This document shows, one piece after another, positions 9,253-20,520 of a DNA stretch of 64,000 nt. Positions within the stretch are counted from its first letter, which is position 1. Each line of letters begins with the position of its first letter. The notes under the pieces were generated by a model. It was not told where the DNA came from, ran no database searches, and worked only from the letters and a program-made list of their open reading frames with translations. Made by a program: the position numbers and the translations under genes. The DNA comes from Cognatilysobacter xinjiangensis (GTDB lineage Bacteria; Pseudomonadota; Gammaproteobacteria; Xanthomonadales; Xanthomonadaceae), in the NCBI RefSeq assembly GCF_014651995.1, contig NZ_BMXY01000001.1, positions 1-64,000 on the forward strand, given 5' to 3'.

Positions 9253-10437
9253 ATGATCATCCGGTCGCTGCTGGATACCGACCTCTACAAGTTCACGATG
9301 ATGCAGGCGGTGCTGCACCAGCACCCGGCCGCGCAGGTCGCGTACCGCTTCCGCTGCCGCACGCCGGGCGTCGATCTGTCGCCCTTCATCGACGAGATCC
9401 GCGCCGAGATCGACGCGCTGTGCACGCTGCGCTTTGCCGACGACGAACTCGCGTATCTGCGCGGCCTGCGCTACATCAAGACCGATTTCGTCGATTTCCT
9501 GCGTCTGTTCCAGCTCGACGCGCGCTACGTGCGGCTCGAGGCGGTGCCGGGCGCCTCGGGCGGCATCGGGCTGGAGATCGAGGGGCCTTGGCTGCACACG
9601 ATCCCGTTCGAGGTGCCGTTGCTGGCCATCGTCAACGAGGTCTGGTTCCGCCACCAACCGCCCGCCGACGAGGCCGAGGGACTGCGACACCTGCAAGCCA
9701 AGATCGAGCGCCTGCAGGCGCTGCCCGACTGCACGGTGTCCGACTTCGGCACGCGGCGGCGCTACTCGCACGACTGGCACGCGAAGATCCTGCCGATCCT
9801 GCGCGACGGCCTCGGTGCGCGCTTCGCCGGCACCAGCAATGTCGAATTCGCGCGTCGCTACGACATGACGCCGCACGGCACGATGGCGCACGAGTTCCTG
9901 CAGGCGTTCCAGGCGCTGGGCCCGCGGCTGGTCGATTCGCAGAAGGCGGCGCTGGAAGCGTGGGTGCACGAGTACCGCGGCGATCTCGGCGTGGCGCTGT
10001 CGGACGTCGTCGGGCTGGCTGCGTTCCTGCGCGATTTCGATCTCTACTTCTGCAAGCTCTTCGACGGCGTGCGCCACGACTCGGGCGATCCGTTCGAATG
10101 GGCCGAGCGCGTGATCGCGCACTTCGAGCAGCATCGAATCGACCCGCGCCAGCGGACATTGGTATTCAGCGACAGCCTCGATGCCGAGCTCGTGCTGCGT
10201 CTGCACGAACGCTTCGGCGCGCGCTCCAAGCTCGCGTTCGGCATCGGCACCAATCTCACCAACGACCTCGGGCCGAAGCCGATCAACGTCGTCATCAAGA
10301 TGGTCGAGTGCAACGGCCAGCCGGTGGCGAAGATCAGCGATTCGCCCGGCAAGGGCATGGGCGGCGATCCCGGCTACATGGCCTACCTGCGGCAGGTGTT
10401 CGGCCTGCCACCGGAACCGGTCAGCGATGCGGATTGA
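9253..10437 (+). CDS. pncB: Nicotinate phosphoribosyltransferase
   Basis: PncB joins nicotinate to PRPP to give nicotinate mononucleotide in the NAD salvage (Preiss-Handler) pathway. The 394-residue length matches the bacterial enzyme. The N-terminal [20 protein letters not shown] and the phosphoribosyl-binding strands [20 protein letters not shown] and [24 protein letters not shown] are characteristic. The gene lies 19 bases after the glycosyltransferase. Its 3' end overlaps the convergent pyrF by 17 bases. Confidence 0.95.
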   Translation: MIIRSLLDTDLYKFTMMQAVLHQHPAAQVAYRFRCRTPGVDLSPFIDEIRAEIDALCTLRFADDELAYLRGLRYIKTDFVDFLRLFQLDARYVRLEAVPGASGGIGLEIEGPWLHTIPFEVPLLAIVNEVWFRHQPPADEAEGLRHLQAKIERLQALPDCTVSDFGTRRRYSHDWHAKILPILRDGLGARFAGTSNVEFARRYDMTPHGTMAHEFLQAFQALGPRLVDSQKAALEAWVHEYRGDLGVALSDVVGLAAFLRDFDLYFCKLFDGVRHDSGDPFEWAERVIAHFEQHRIDPRQRTLVFSDSLDAELVLRLHERFGARSKLAFGIGTNLTNDLGPKPINVVIKMVECNGQPVAKISDSPGKGMGGDPGYMAYLRQVFGLPPEPVSDAD

Positions 10438-11233
10438 TCGCGTCGCGTAGCGCGCGTGCCGCGGTCGCGGCCGCTTCGGCGTAATCGTCTCCGTGCGATG
10501 CGTAGAGCACGGCGCGCGAGGAGCTGATCATCAGCCCGGTGCCGTCGGCGGACTTCGCGTTCGATACCACCGCGGCGGCATTGCCGCCCTGAGCGCCGAC
10601 GCCGGGCACCAGCAGCGGCATGTCCTTCACCAGTGCACGCACGTCCGCGAGCTGCTCCGGCCACGTCGCGCCGACGACGAGCGCGATGTTGCCGTTCGAG
10701 TTCCACTCGACCGCCGCCTTCTCGGCCACGTGCTGGTACAGCGGGCGGCCGGCGACGAGCAGGTCCTGCAGTTCGCCGGCGCCCGGGTTCGACGTGCGGC
10801 AGAGGATTATCACGCCGCGGTCTGCGCGATCGAGGAACGGCTGCAGCGCGTCGTGACCGAGATACGGGTTGGCGGTGACCGCATCCGCGCCGTACCGGTC
10901 GAAGGCTTCGGTCGCGTAGTGCTGCGCGGTGCTGCCGATGTCGCCGCGCTTGCTGTCGAGGATCACCGGGATGGCCGGGTGGTTCGACTTGATGTGTGCG
11001 ATCAGTCGCTCGAGTGCATTTTCCGCGCCCAGCGCGGCGAAGTGCGCGATCTGTGGCTTGAAGGCGCAGGCGTAATCGGCCGTGGCGTCGGCGATGTCGC
11101 GGCAGAAGGCGAAGACGGAGTCGGGATCGTTGGCGAAGCGCGCCGGGAATTTCGCGGGCTCGGGGTCGAGGCCGACGCAGACCAGTGTGTTGGCGGTCTG
11201 CCAGCGCTCGCGCAGGGCGGTCATGAAGCTCAT
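10421..11233 (-). CDS. pyrF: Orotidine 5'-phosphate decarboxylase
   Basis: PyrF decarboxylates OMP to UMP, the last step of UMP synthesis. The protein is 270 residues and belongs to the longer OMP decarboxylase subfamily: [12 protein letters not shown] at the start, [10 protein letters not shown], and the catalytic loop [26 protein letters not shown] marks the phosphate-binding region. The ATG at 11233 was chosen because [12 protein letters not shown] fits the family start; reading upstream gives unrelated Arg/Ala-rich sequence. A second ATG lies at 11224. Confidence 0.95.
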   Translation of the reverse strand: MSFMTALRERWQTANTLVCVGLDPEPAKFPARFANDPDSVFAFCRDIADATADYACAFKPQIAHFAALGAENALERLIAHIKSNHPAIPVILDSKRGDIGSTAQHYATEAFDRYGADAVTANPYLGHDALQPFLDRADRGVIILCRTSNPGAGELQDLLVAGRPLYQHVAEKAAVEWNSNGNIALVVGATWPEQLADVRALVKDMPLLVPGVGAQGGNAAAVVSNAKSADGTGLMISSSRAVLYASHGDDYAEAAATAARALRDAINPHR

Positions 11234-11256
11234 CGGTCGTCTCCCGGAATCGATCG

Positions 11257-11685
11257 TCAGAGGCGCTTCCACACCTGCCAAAGGCCGACGGCATGCACAA
11301 GGCCGATCGCGAGGCAGATCGCGGAGCTCCAGAGGTTGAAGGACGTGCGCAGGGCCGGCATCAGCGCGACCGGCACGAGCGCGAGGCCGCGCAGCACGTA
11401 CACCGCGGTGATCGCGACGAGCGCGGCCGCGGTGAGCGGCAGCGGCCGCAGCAGCCCCGCGGCGGATGCGGCGTAGACCGACCACGCCGCCAGGATCAGT
11501 GCGATGCCGAGGGTGACGACGGCCGGCACCACGCTGCGTGCCTCCGCCAGGCGTGCCATTCGCTCGCCCGCGCCGAAGAACCGGTACCAGTCCGGCCCGC
11601 CCGCGATCACCGCGACATGCAGCAGCGCCGCGAGCGCGCTGAGCGCAGCGGCGAGCACGAGTATTCGATTGACGTCCGGTGCCAT
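11257..11685 (-). CDS. Small membrane protein of unknown function
   Basis: This 142-residue protein has four predicted membrane helices, at about residues 7-28, 52-75, 81-102 and 117-138, and almost no soluble part. Charged residues cluster in the first loop ([18 protein letters not shown]). I do not recognise a family with certainty; the four-helix pattern with FFGAGE in the first loop resembles small uncharacterised membrane proteins common in gammaproteobacteria. It lies between ettA and pyrF on the same strand, 23 bases before pyrF, so it may be co-transcribed with pyrF. Confidence 0.65.
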   Translation of the reverse strand: MAPDVNRILVLAAALSALAALLHVAVIAGGPDWYRFFGAGERMARLAEARSVVPAVVTLGIALILAAWSVYAASAAGLLRPLPLTAAALVAITAVYVLRGLALVPVALMPALRTSFNLWSSAICLAIGLVHAVGLWQVWKRL

Positions 11686-11704
11686 GTCGAACTCCGCATG
11701 CGAG

Positions 11705-11727
11705 ACGCCCGCCGGGAAGGCGGGCGT
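11705..11727 (-). terminator. Hairpin after ettA
   Basis: A perfect 9-base stem (11705-11713 with 11719-11727) with a 5-base loop begins 14 bases beyond the ettA stop. No T-run follows on the minus strand, so termination strength is uncertain; it may instead protect the mRNA 3' end. Confidence 0.45.
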
Positions 11728-11740
11728 GGGGCTATCGCGA

Positions 11741-13399
<1,659 letters not shown>

Positions 13400-13499
13400 G
13401 GGGCTCGGGGCTCCGGTCGGACGGCGCATGGCGCCGCGTGGGGCAGGCGGCGGCCGCCTGCACGGGGGCAGGGGCCGCGAGGATTCGGAATAGCCCGAA

Positions 13500-13556
13500 A
13501 TTATAAGGCCCGCGGCCCACGGGCGGGCCCGGCCCGGTGGCGCGGCGGGCTAGAAT
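13500..13556. promoter_or_regulatory. Divergent ettA/glyA promoter region (two -10 hexamers)
   Basis: In the 189-base gap between divergent ettA and glyA, the minus strand carries an exact TATAAT (13505 to 13500) facing ettA. The plus strand carries TAGAAT at 13551-13556 facing glyA, about 32 bases before its start. Neither has an obvious TTGACA at 16-18 bases, so these are -10 assignments only. Confidence 0.45.
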
Positions 13557-13588
13557 TCACGTCCGACCGACCCCCTCCGGAGCCCCCG

Positions 13589-14851
13589 ATGTTCGCTCGC
13601 GATGCCCGTATCGAAGGATTCGACCCCGAACTGGCGCAGGCCATCGCGAACGAGGCGCGGCGCCAGGAGGACCACGTCGAGCTGATCGCGTCGGAGAACT
13701 ACGCCAGCCCGCGCGTGCTCGAAGCCCAGGGCTCGGTGCTGACCAACAAGTATGCCGAGGGCTATCCCGGCAAGCGCTACTACGGTGGATGCGAATACGT
13801 CGACGTCGCCGAGCAGCTCGCGATCGACCGCTGCAAGCAGCTGTTCGACGCCGACTACGCGAACGTGCAGCCGCACTCGGGCAGCCAGGCCAACCAGGCC
13901 GTCTACTTTGCGCTGCTCAATCCGGGCGACACGATTCTCGGCATGAGCCTCGCGCATGGCGGCCACCTCACGCACGGCGCGAAGGTGAACCTGTCCGGCA
14001 AGATCTACAACGCCGTGCAGTACGGCGTCGACGAGAACGGCCTGATCGACTACGCCGAGGTCGAGCGCCTCGCGCAGGAGCACAAGCCGAAGATGCTCGT
14101 CGCCGGCTTCTCCGCGTACTCGCAGATCGTCGACTGGGCGCGCATGCGCGAGATCGCCGATTCCGTCGGCGCGCTGTTCTTCGTCGACATGGCGCACATC
14201 GCCGGCCTCGTCGCCGCGGGCGTGTATCCGTCGCCGCTGCCGCACGCGCACGTGGTGACGTCGACCACGCACAAGACCCTGCGCGGCCCGCGCGGCGGCA
14301 TCATCGTTGCCAAGAATCCGTCGGAAGAGCTGACCAAGAAGCTGCAGAGCATCGTGTTCCCCGGCATCCAGGGCGGCCCGCTGATGCACGTGATCGCGGC
14401 CAAGGCGGTGGCGTTCAAGGAAGCGCTGGATGGCGACTTCAAGGCCTACCAGCAGCAGGTCGTGAAGAACGCGCAGGCGATGGCGAAGACGCTGATCGAG
14501 CGTGGCTACCGCATCGTTTCCGGCGGCACGCAGAACCATCTGATGCTGGTCGACATGATCGGCCGCGACGTCAGCGGCAAGGACGCGGAAGCCGCGCTGG
14601 GCCGCGCGCACATCACCGTCAACAAGAACTCGGTGCCGAACGATCCGCGCTCGCCGTTCGTCACCTCGGGCCTGCGCCTGGGCACCCCCGCGGTGACCAC
14701 GCGCGGCTACGGCGAGACCGAATGCGTCGACCTCGCCAACTGGATCGCCGACGTGCTGGACAGCCCGAAGGACGAGGCGGTGATCGCCCGGGTCGCCGAG
14801 GCCGTGAAGGCACAGTGCCGCAAGTTCCCCGTGTATGGAGGTGCGTCATGA
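13589..14851 (+). CDS. glyA: Serine hydroxymethyltransferase
   Basis: GlyA is a cytosolic PLP enzyme that interconverts serine and glycine and supplies methylene-tetrahydrofolate. At 420 residues it is full length. The PLP lysine is K229 in [15 protein letters not shown]. Substrate-binding motifs [28 protein letters not shown] and PHSGSQAN are intact. The ATG at 13589 gives the standard N-terminus [15 protein letters not shown]. The stop overlaps the next gene (ATGA), and a single-carbon or nucleotide gene block (nrdR, rib genes) follows. Confidence 0.97.
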   Translation: MFARDARIEGFDPELAQAIANEARRQEDHVELIASENYASPRVLEAQGSVLTNKYAEGYPGKRYYGGCEYVDVAEQLAIDRCKQLFDADYANVQPHSGSQANQAVYFALLNPGDTILGMSLAHGGHLTHGAKVNLSGKIYNAVQYGVDENGLIDYAEVERLAQEHKPKMLVAGFSAYSQIVDWARMREIADSVGALFFVDMAHIAGLVAAGVYPSPLPHAHVVTSTTHKTLRGPRGGIIVAKNPSEELTKKLQSIVFPGIQGGPLMHVIAAKAVAFKEALDGDFKAYQQQVVKNAQAMAKTLIERGYRIVSGGTQNHLMLVDMIGRDVSGKDAEAALGRAHITVNKNSVPNDPRSPFVTSGLRLGTPAVTTRGYGETECVDLANWIADVLDSPKDEAVIARVAEAVKAQCRKFPVYGGAS

Positions 14852-15351
14852 TCCGCGCAATTCCGTTCTCGCTCGGCCTCGTTCTCTCCACCGCCGCCTT
14901 CGCGCAGCAGCCGGCGCCGCCCAAGCCCGTGGCCGCGCCCGCCGCGCCGCAGCGCGATGCCACCGATCCGCGCATGCGTGACGTGCCGATGCGCTGCCGG
15001 CCGGGCCAGGTCGACGTGGCCGCCGGCCGCACGCTGGGTCAGCTGTTCGGCGCCGAATGGCCGGCGCAGCCCCAGGCCGCGCGCCGCACGCCGGCACAGC
15101 CGGTGAGCCTCGGCCGCGTGGATTGGCCGGCGCAGAACGGGCAGGGCGTGGCCACGTCGGCGGTACTGGTCGATGCGCAGGGCAAGCCGCTGCGCGCGAA
15201 GGTGCTGTGCGCGTCGACGCAGGCGCTCGTGGCGCCGGTCGAGGCGGCGGCGATGAAGGGCAGCTACCGCGCGGCCACGTTCGACGGCGCGGCCGGCACG
15301 GGCGTCGCGCTGGTGACCTGGCGCGTCGGCGAGCCGCCGCGCAAGCCCTGA
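14848..15351 (+). CDS. Exported protein, possible TonB C-terminal-like domain
   Basis: This 167-residue protein has a signal peptide with cleavage likely after AFA (about residue 20), then a Pro/Ala-rich linker. Its last 60 residues read like a TonB C-terminal fold: [19 protein letters not shown], an [14 protein letters not shown] helix-turn, and a final strand [11 protein letters not shown]. This family likeness is my inference and is weak. Two cysteines (in MRCRPG and VLCAST) could form a disulfide in the periplasm. It is coupled to glyA (ATGA overlap) and its stop overlaps the nrdR start, so it is co-transcribed with them. Confidence 0.7.
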   Translation: MIRAIPFSLGLVLSTAAFAQQPAPPKPVAAPAAPQRDATDPRMRDVPMRCRPGQVDVAAGRTLGQLFGAEWPAQPQAARRTPAQPVSLGRVDWPAQNGQGVATSAVLVDAQGKPLRAKVLCASTQALVAPVEAAAMKGSYRAATFDGAAGTGVALVTWRVGEPPRKP

Positions 15352-15875
15352 TGCATTGCCCCTTCTGCCAGCACCAGGACACGCGCGTGATCGATTCGCG
15401 CGTGTCCGAGGACGGCGCGACGATCCGTCGCCGCCGTGTCTGCGAGGTCTGCGCCGAGCGCTTCTCCACGCTGGAAACCGTCGAGCTCAAGCTGCCGACC
15501 ATCGTCAAGAGCGATGGCCGGCGCGAGGCCTTCGACGCGCGCAAGCTCCGCATCGGCTTCGATCGCGCGCTGCAGAAGCGCCCGGTGGCCGAGGAGCAGA
15601 TCGAAGCCGCGGTGCGCGCGGTCGTGCACCAGCTGCGCATGACTACCGAGCGCGAAGTCCCGTCGCGCCGCATCGGCGAATTCGTGATGGGCGAGCTGCG
15701 CAAGCTCGACCACGTGGCCTACGTGCGCTTCGCGTCGGTGTACCGCGCGTTCGAGGACGTAGCCGATTTCCGCGAGGAACTCGATCGGCTGGAGCGCGAC
15801 GTGGCGCCCGTGGAAGGCCAGCTGCCGTTGCTGGGCGAGGACGAGCCCAGGCCCGAGAAGGGGCGTCGGCGCTGA
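15351..15875 (+). CDS. nrdR: Transcriptional repressor NrdR
   Basis: NrdR is a zinc and ATP-cone regulator that represses ribonucleotide reductase operons when dATP is high. The 174-residue protein begins [17 protein letters not shown]. The zinc ribbon uses C3, C6, C31 and C34, and the ATP-cone follows ([20 protein letters not shown]). The C-terminus carries a charged extension of about 20 residues. The ATG overlaps the previous stop (TGATG). The gene commonly stands before ribD in related bacteria, which is the order here. Confidence 0.96.
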   Translation: MHCPFCQHQDTRVIDSRVSEDGATIRRRRVCEVCAERFSTLETVELKLPTIVKSDGRREAFDARKLRIGFDRALQKRPVAEEQIEAAVRAVVHQLRMTTEREVPSRRIGEFVMGELRKLDHVAYVRFASVYRAFEDVADFREELDRLERDVAPVEGQLPLLGEDEPRPEKGRRR

Positions 15876-16054
15876 TGCCGCCGGCCCGTGCAGGCCTGCG
15901 CGTGGCCTCGCATCGCGGGTCGCCCGCCGCCGTCGCATGTCCGCTGCCCCTCTGCGTCGCGCCTGCCGGCGACGCCGCGCCGCGGGTTGAAGACGCGCGC
16001 CACCGGGCGCCGTCGCCTCGACTTTCCTGACCAGGACGACACCCGCGAGCCGCC

Positions 16055-17152
16055 ATGTCCGACGCCCCGTTTTCCGCCCTCGACCACGCGATGATGGCCC
16101 GCGCGCTGCGCCTGGCCGAGCGCGGCGCCTACACCACCAAGCCGAATCCGATGGTCGGCTGCGTGCTGGCGAAGGACGGCGAGATCGTCGGCGAAGGCTT
16201 CCACCAGCGCACCGGCGGCCCGCACGCGGAGGTTTTCGCGTTGCGCGATGCGGGCGAACGCGCTCGCGGCGCCACCGCCTACGTCACGCTCGAGCCCTGC
16301 TCGCATACCGGGCGCACCGCGCCATGCGCGGATTCGCTGATCGAGGCCGGCGTCGCGCGCGTGGTCGGCGCGATGCGCGACCCGTTCCCGCAGGTCGACG
16401 GCGCCGGCTTCGCGCGCCTGCGCGAGGCGGGCATCGAGGTCGGCGTGGGACTGATGGAGGCGCAGGCACGCGAGCTCAATCGCGGCTTCCTGTCGCGCGT
16501 GGAACGCGGCCGGCCGTTGATGCGCGTGAAGCTCGCGATGAGCCTCGACGGACGTACCGCGCTCGCCAGCGGCGAGTCCAAGTGGATCAGCGGGCCGGGC
16601 TCGCGGCTGGACGTGCAACGCTGGCGCGCGCGTTCGTCCGCCCTGATGACCGGTGCGGGCACCGTGCTCGCGGACGATCCGCAGCTCACCGTGCGCCTGG
16701 GCGACGACACCGACTTCGTGCCGCCGCTGCGCATCGTGCTCGATCCGGGCCTCGCCACCATCCATCGCGGCCGCGTGCGCGAAGGCGACGCGCCGACGCT
16801 CTACATCCACGCGCCCGACGCACGCCTGCCGCGCAACTGCGATGCGGACATGGCGGCAGCACCCGTGCGCAACGGCCGCTTCGAGCTCGACGCCGTGCTG
16901 CGGCTGCTGGGCGAGCGCAAGGTCAACGAGGTGCAGCTCGAGGCGGGCGCCACGCTGGCCGGCGCGTTCGTCGCGGCGGGGCTGGTCGACGAGCTGTTGC
17001 TCTATGTCGCGCCGGTGCTGCTGGGCGCGCATGCGCGTCCGCTGTTCGACGGCTTCGACATCCAGCAGATGAGCGAGCGGCTGGCCATGCGCGTCGTCGA
17101 CAACCGGCACACCGGTGACGACCTGCGCCTGCTGCTGAGGCCCGTGCGATGA
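16055..17152 (+). CDS. ribD: Bifunctional riboflavin deaminase/reductase RibD
   Basis: RibD deaminates and then reduces the pyrimidine intermediate in riboflavin synthesis. The 365-residue protein has an N-terminal cytidine-deaminase-like domain (residues about 10-150) with zinc and catalytic motifs GPHAEVFAL and EPCSHTGRTAPCADSLI. The C-terminal reductase domain begins MRVKLAMSLDGRTALASGES and includes TGAGTVLADDPQLT. A 179-base gap separates it from nrdR with no gene in it. It is upstream of the FMN riboswitch, so its own expression is not under that switch. Confidence 0.96.
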   Translation: MSDAPFSALDHAMMARALRLAERGAYTTKPNPMVGCVLAKDGEIVGEGFHQRTGGPHAEVFALRDAGERARGATAYVTLEPCSHTGRTAPCADSLIEAGVARVVGAMRDPFPQVDGAGFARLREAGIEVGVGLMEAQARELNRGFLSRVERGRPLMRVKLAMSLDGRTALASGESKWISGPGSRLDVQRWRARSSALMTGAGTVLADDPQLTVRLGDDTDFVPPLRIVLDPGLATIHRGRVREGDAPTLYIHAPDARLPRNCDADMAAAPVRNGRFELDAVLRLLGERKVNEVQLEAGATLAGAFVAAGLVDELLLYVAPVLLGAHARPLFDGFDIQQMSERLAMRVVDNRHTGDDLRLLLRPVR

Positions 17153-17904
17153 GCGTGCAGGACCACTTCTCCGGCGTTGCCCAGGCCTATGCCGCGGCGC
17201 GTCCCGACTACCCGGACGCGCTCTACGACGCGGTCGCGGCGCACGTGTCGCCGCGCGCGCACGTGTGGGAGCCCGGCTGCGGTAGCGGGCAGGCCACGCG
17301 CGATCTCGCCGCGCGCTTCGCGCACGTGCATGCCACCGATCCGAGCGAACAGCAGCTGTCGCGGCACTGGGCGCGCGAGGGCGCTGCCAACGTCACGCTC
17401 GCCGTCGAGCCGGGCGAGAGCACCTGGCTGTTCGACGACTCGGTCGACCTCGTTGCCGTCGCGCAGGCCATGCACTGGTTCGACGTGCCGGCCTTCTTCG
17501 GCGAATGCCACCGCGTGCTGCGCCCCGGCGGCGTGCTCGCGGCCTGGGGCTACGACGACTTCGATGTGCCGTCGGGGATGGAGGACGCGATTGCGCCGTT
17601 CCGGGCGCGCATCGAACAGGACTGGCCGCCCGAGCGCGACTTCATCAAGCGTCATTACGCCGACTTCGACTGGCCGTTCGATCGCCTCGAAGCGCCCGCG
17701 CTCGCGCTGGAGGTCGACTGGCCGTTCGAGCGCTTCGCCGGCTACCTCTCGAGCTTCTCGGCCACCGCACAGCACCGCGCGCGCACCGGCGAGGACCCGG
17801 TCGCGCTGCACCTCGATGCGCTGCGCGAGGCCTGGGGCGATCCGGCCTCGATCCGCCGCATCCGCTGGCCGCTGTTCATGCACCTGCGCCGCAAGCCCGA
17901 CTGA
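17149..17904 (+). CDS. SAM-dependent methyltransferase (class I)
   Basis: This 251-residue protein has a Rossmann methyltransferase core with motif I VWEPGCGSGQATRDLAARF, motif II acidic residue in VHATDPSEQQL, and post-motifs VDLVAVAQAMHWFDVPAFF and RVLRPGGVLAAWGY. The AQAMHWF pattern groups it with methyltransferase-11 type enzymes that include trans-aconitate-like and small-molecule methyltransferases. The substrate is unknown. It overlaps the ribD stop (ATGA), so the two are co-transcribed, but a role in flavin synthesis is not indicated. Confidence 0.85.
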   Translation: MSVQDHFSGVAQAYAAARPDYPDALYDAVAAHVSPRAHVWEPGCGSGQATRDLAARFAHVHATDPSEQQLSRHWAREGAANVTLAVEPGESTWLFDDSVDLVAVAQAMHWFDVPAFFGECHRVLRPGGVLAAWGYDDFDVPSGMEDAIAPFRARIEQDWPPERDFIKRHYADFDWPFDRLEAPALALEVDWPFERFAGYLSSFSATAQHRARTGEDPVALHLDALREAWGDPASIRRIRWPLFMHLRRKPD

Positions 17905-17985
17905 GCACCGTCGCAACGCAGCGTCCGCCGGGCGCCCGGAGGCCCGGTGGTAAACTGCGCGCGCCGGTTCGCCGGCTTCCATGAC

Positions 17986-18141
17986 GTCTTCAGGGCGGGG
18001 CGCAACTCCCCACCGGCGGTAGGCGCGACAGCGCGAGCCCGCGAGCGCCTCCGCGATGCGGAGGGTCAGCAGACCCGGTCCAATGCCGGGGCCGACGGTC
18101 GGGATCGGAAGATCCCGGAAAGTCCGGATGAAAGAAGACGG
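17986..18141 (+). promoter_or_regulatory. FMN riboswitch (RFN element)
   Basis: All conserved blocks of the RFN aptamer appear in order: CTTCAGGGCGGGGC, ACTCCCCACCGGCGGTA, GAGCCCGCGAGCGCC, GGTCAGCAGACCCGGT, GGGGCCGACGGTC and AGTCCGGATGAAAGAAGA. It lies 131 bases before ribE and after the methyltransferase gene. When FMN binds, expression of the downstream genes (ribE, ribBX, ribH and possibly nusB) should fall. Confidence 0.95.
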
Positions 18142-18172
18142 TGTCCTCGCGCGGCGCGTGCCGTGCGTGCAT

Positions 18173-18196
18173 CGCCTCGTGCCTTGGGGCGTTTTT
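18173..18196 (+). terminator. Probable expression platform of the FMN riboswitch
   Basis: A short stem pairs CGCC at 18174-18177 with GGCG at 18188-18191 and is followed directly by five T residues at 18192-18196. Its place, 30 bases after the aptamer and 77 bases before ribE, fits a riboswitch-controlled terminator, although the stem is short. I could not work out the competing antiterminator pairing with certainty. Confidence 0.5.
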
Positions 18197-18272
18197 CGCT
18201 TTAGTCACCTCGCGAGAAACGTTTCATGTCCAACGACACCCGCTCCACCGCCTCCGTGACGGAGGCCTGCTG

Positions 18273-18872
18273 ATGTTCACCGGCATCATCGAGGGCGTCG
18301 GCGCGATCGCATCGATCGAGCCGCGCGGCGGCGACGTGCGCCTGCGCGTGTCCGCGGGCACGCTTGCATTCGACGACGTGCGCCTGGGCGAGAGCATCGC
18401 CGTCAACGGCATCTGCCTGACCGTCGTCGCGTTCGACGCGGCCTCGTTCGAGGCCGATGCATCCACCGAGACGCTCTCGCTCACCACGCTGGGCCACCTC
18501 GCGGTGGGCGCGGCGGTGAACCTCGAGCGCGCGATGCGTCCGAACGACCGCCTTGGTGGGCATCTGGTCAGCGGCCACGTCGACGGCGTCGGCGCTGTCG
18601 CCTCCATCCACGACGACGCGCGCGCGCAGCGCTGGCGCTTCACGGCGCCGGCGGCGCTGCTGCGCTACATCGCGAAGAAGGGCTCGATCTGCGTCGACGG
18701 CGTCAGCCTCACCGTCAACGAGGTGGATGCCGACGGTTTCGAGGTCGCGCTGGTGCCGCATACGGTCGCGCATACCGCGTTCTCGTCGACCCAGGTCGGC
18801 GATGCGGTGAACCTGGAGATCGACCTGGTCGCCCGCTATGTCGAGCGCCTGCTCAACAAGGATCTGCCATGA
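18273..18872 (+). CDS. ribE: Riboflavin synthase, alpha subunit
   Basis: This 199-residue enzyme dismutates two lumazines to riboflavin and a pyrimidine. It has two tandem lumazine-binding barrels: residues about 1-95, starting [12 protein letters not shown] with [11 protein letters not shown], and about 96-190 with [13 protein letters not shown] and [13 protein letters not shown]. The ATG at 18273 gives the near-invariant MFTGI start. It is the first gene after the FMN riboswitch and overlaps ribBX (ATGA). Confidence 0.96.
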   Translation: MFTGIIEGVGAIASIEPRGGDVRLRVSAGTLAFDDVRLGESIAVNGICLTVVAFDAASFEADASTETLSLTTLGHLAVGAAVNLERAMRPNDRLGGHLVSGHVDGVGAVASIHDDARAQRWRFTAPAALLRYIAKKGSICVDGVSLTVNEVDADGFEVALVPHTVAHTAFSSTQVGDAVNLEIDLVARYVERLLNKDLP

Positions 18873-19975
18873 GCTTCGCCACCATTCCCGAACTGCTGGA
18901 AGAGATCCGCGCCGGCCGCATGGTCGTCATCGTCGACGACGAGGACCGCGAGAACGAGGGCGACCTGATCATGGCCGCCGAGCTGGTGCGGCCGCAGGAC
19001 ATCAACTTCATGGTCACGCATGCGCGCGGGCTGGTCTGCCTGTCGCTCACGCGCGAGCGCTGCCGGCAGCTCGGCCTGCCGCCGATGGTCCGCGACAACA
19101 CCTCGCCGCACCACACCAACTTCACCGTGTCGATCGAGGCGGCCGAGGGCGTCACCACCGGCATCTCGGCCTACGACCGCGCGCATACCGTGCGCACCGC
19201 CGTGCGGCCCGATGCGAGCGCGGCCGACCTGAGCCAGCCCGGCCACATCTTCCCGCTGATGGCGCAGCCCGGCGGCGTGCTCAACCGCGCCGGCCACACC
19301 GAGGCCGCGAGCGACCTCGCGTTGCTGGCGGGGCTTGAGCCGGCCGGCGTGCTGGTGGAGATCCTCAATCCCGACGGCTCGATGGCGCGCCGCCCGGAGC
19401 TGGAGGCCTTCGCGCGCGAGCACGGCCTGAAGATGGGCTCGATCGAGGCGCTGATCCGCTACCGCCTCGAGAACGAACACACCATCGAGCGCGTGGAAAC
19501 GCGTCCGATCGAAACCGAGCACGGCGAGTTCACCCTGCACGCCTATCGCGACCGCGTGAGCCATGCGCTGCATTTCGCGCTGCTGCGCGGCGAGGCGGAC
19601 CCGGCGGCGTCGACGCTGGTGCGCGTGCACATGCTCAATCCGTTGTCCGACGCCGTGCATTGGCGCCGGCCGGACTTCGGCCCGGCGGTGGGCGACGTGC
19701 TGGCGCGCATCGCCGCCGAGGGGCGCGGCGCGCTGGTGCTGCTGTCCGAGCCCGCCAGCGCCGACGCGCTGCTCGCGCGCATCCGCGAGCAGCCGGCGCC
19801 GGACCCGGAAGGCCGCGGCGCGGGGCTGGCCGAATGGCGTCGCAACGGCGCCGGCGCGCAGATCCTGGCCGACCTCGGCCTCGGCCGGTTGCGGGTGATC
19901 GGCACGCCGCGCAAGCAGATCGGCCTCGCCGGCTTCGGCCTCGAGGTCGTGGAATACGTCGACCCGGCCGCCTGA
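18869..19975 (+). CDS. ribB: RibBX: DHBP synthase fused to a degenerate GTP cyclohydrolase II domain
   Basis: The N-terminal domain (residues about 1-205) is 3,4-dihydroxy-2-butanone-4-phosphate synthase, with [25 protein letters not shown] and the phosphate-binding region [16 protein letters not shown]. The C-terminal 160 residues align with GTP cyclohydrolase II but lack the zinc motif: where active RibA has a Cys-containing CLTGDVFGSxRCDCG block, this protein reads [16 protein letters not shown] with no cysteine. This matches the RibBX variant described in Proteobacteria. So only the RibB activity is expected, and a separate ribA is needed elsewhere. Total length is 368 residues. Confidence 0.93.
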   Translation: MSFATIPELLEEIRAGRMVVIVDDEDRENEGDLIMAAELVRPQDINFMVTHARGLVCLSLTRERCRQLGLPPMVRDNTSPHHTNFTVSIEAAEGVTTGISAYDRAHTVRTAVRPDASAADLSQPGHIFPLMAQPGGVLNRAGHTEAASDLALLAGLEPAGVLVEILNPDGSMARRPELEAFAREHGLKMGSIEALIRYRLENEHTIERVETRPIETEHGEFTLHAYRDRVSHALHFALLRGEADPAASTLVRVHMLNPLSDAVHWRRPDFGPAVGDVLARIAAEGRGALVLLSEPASADALLARIREQPAPDPEGRGAGLAEWRRNGAGAQILADLGLGRLRVIGTPRKQIGLAGFGLEVVEYVDPAA

Positions 19976-20040
19976 GCGCGCCTTACCGCCGGCTCCACCG
20001 CGAGCCGGTAAACTTCGCAGCCCCTCGCGGAACCCGATCC

Positions 20041-20520
20041 ATGCCCCACATCGAAGGCGACCTGCGCAGCCCGCCGGGCGCGCGCTACGCCATCATCGCC
20101 AGCCGCTGGAACCCGCGCATCACCGACACGCTGGTCGCCGGCGCGCGCAGGACGTTCGCCGACCACGGCGTCGACGAGGCCGCCATCGACGTCATCCGCG
20201 TGCCCGGCGCCTGGGAGATCCCGGTCGCCGCGGCGCGGCTGGCCGCGGCCGGCGCGCATGCGGGCATCGTCGCGCTGGGCTGCGTGGTCCGCGGCGACAC
20301 GCGCCATTACGAACAGGTGGCCGACGGCTGCTCCGACGGCCTGATGCGCGTGGCGCTCGACTGGCGCGTGCCGGTGGCCAACGGCGTGCTGGCGGTCGAG
20401 CGGTTCGAGGACGCCGAGGCGCGCGCGGGCGGCAGCCATGGCAACAAGGGCGAAGAAGCGGCGCTGGTCGCCATCGAAATGGCGCACCTGCTGATGCAGC
20501 TGCCCGGAGCAGACGAATGA
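20041..20520 (+). CDS. ribH: 6,7-dimethyl-8-ribityllumazine synthase
   Basis: RibH condenses the pyrimidine and butanone phosphate products to lumazine, usually as a large cage or pentamer. The 159-residue protein has the substrate-binding [25 protein letters not shown], and the phosphate-site stretch [17 protein letters not shown]. The closing motif [20 protein letters not shown] is intact. It lies 65 bases after ribBX; that gap contains a small inverted repeat (CCGGCT/AGCCGG). The stop overlaps nusB (ATGA). Confidence 0.95.
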   Translation: MPHIEGDLRSPPGARYAIIASRWNPRITDTLVAGARRTFADHGVDEAAIDVIRVPGAWEIPVAAARLAAAGAHAGIVALGCVVRGDTRHYEQVADGCSDGLMRVALDWRVPVANGVLAVERFEDAEARAGGSHGNKGEEAALVAIEMAHLLMQLPGADE

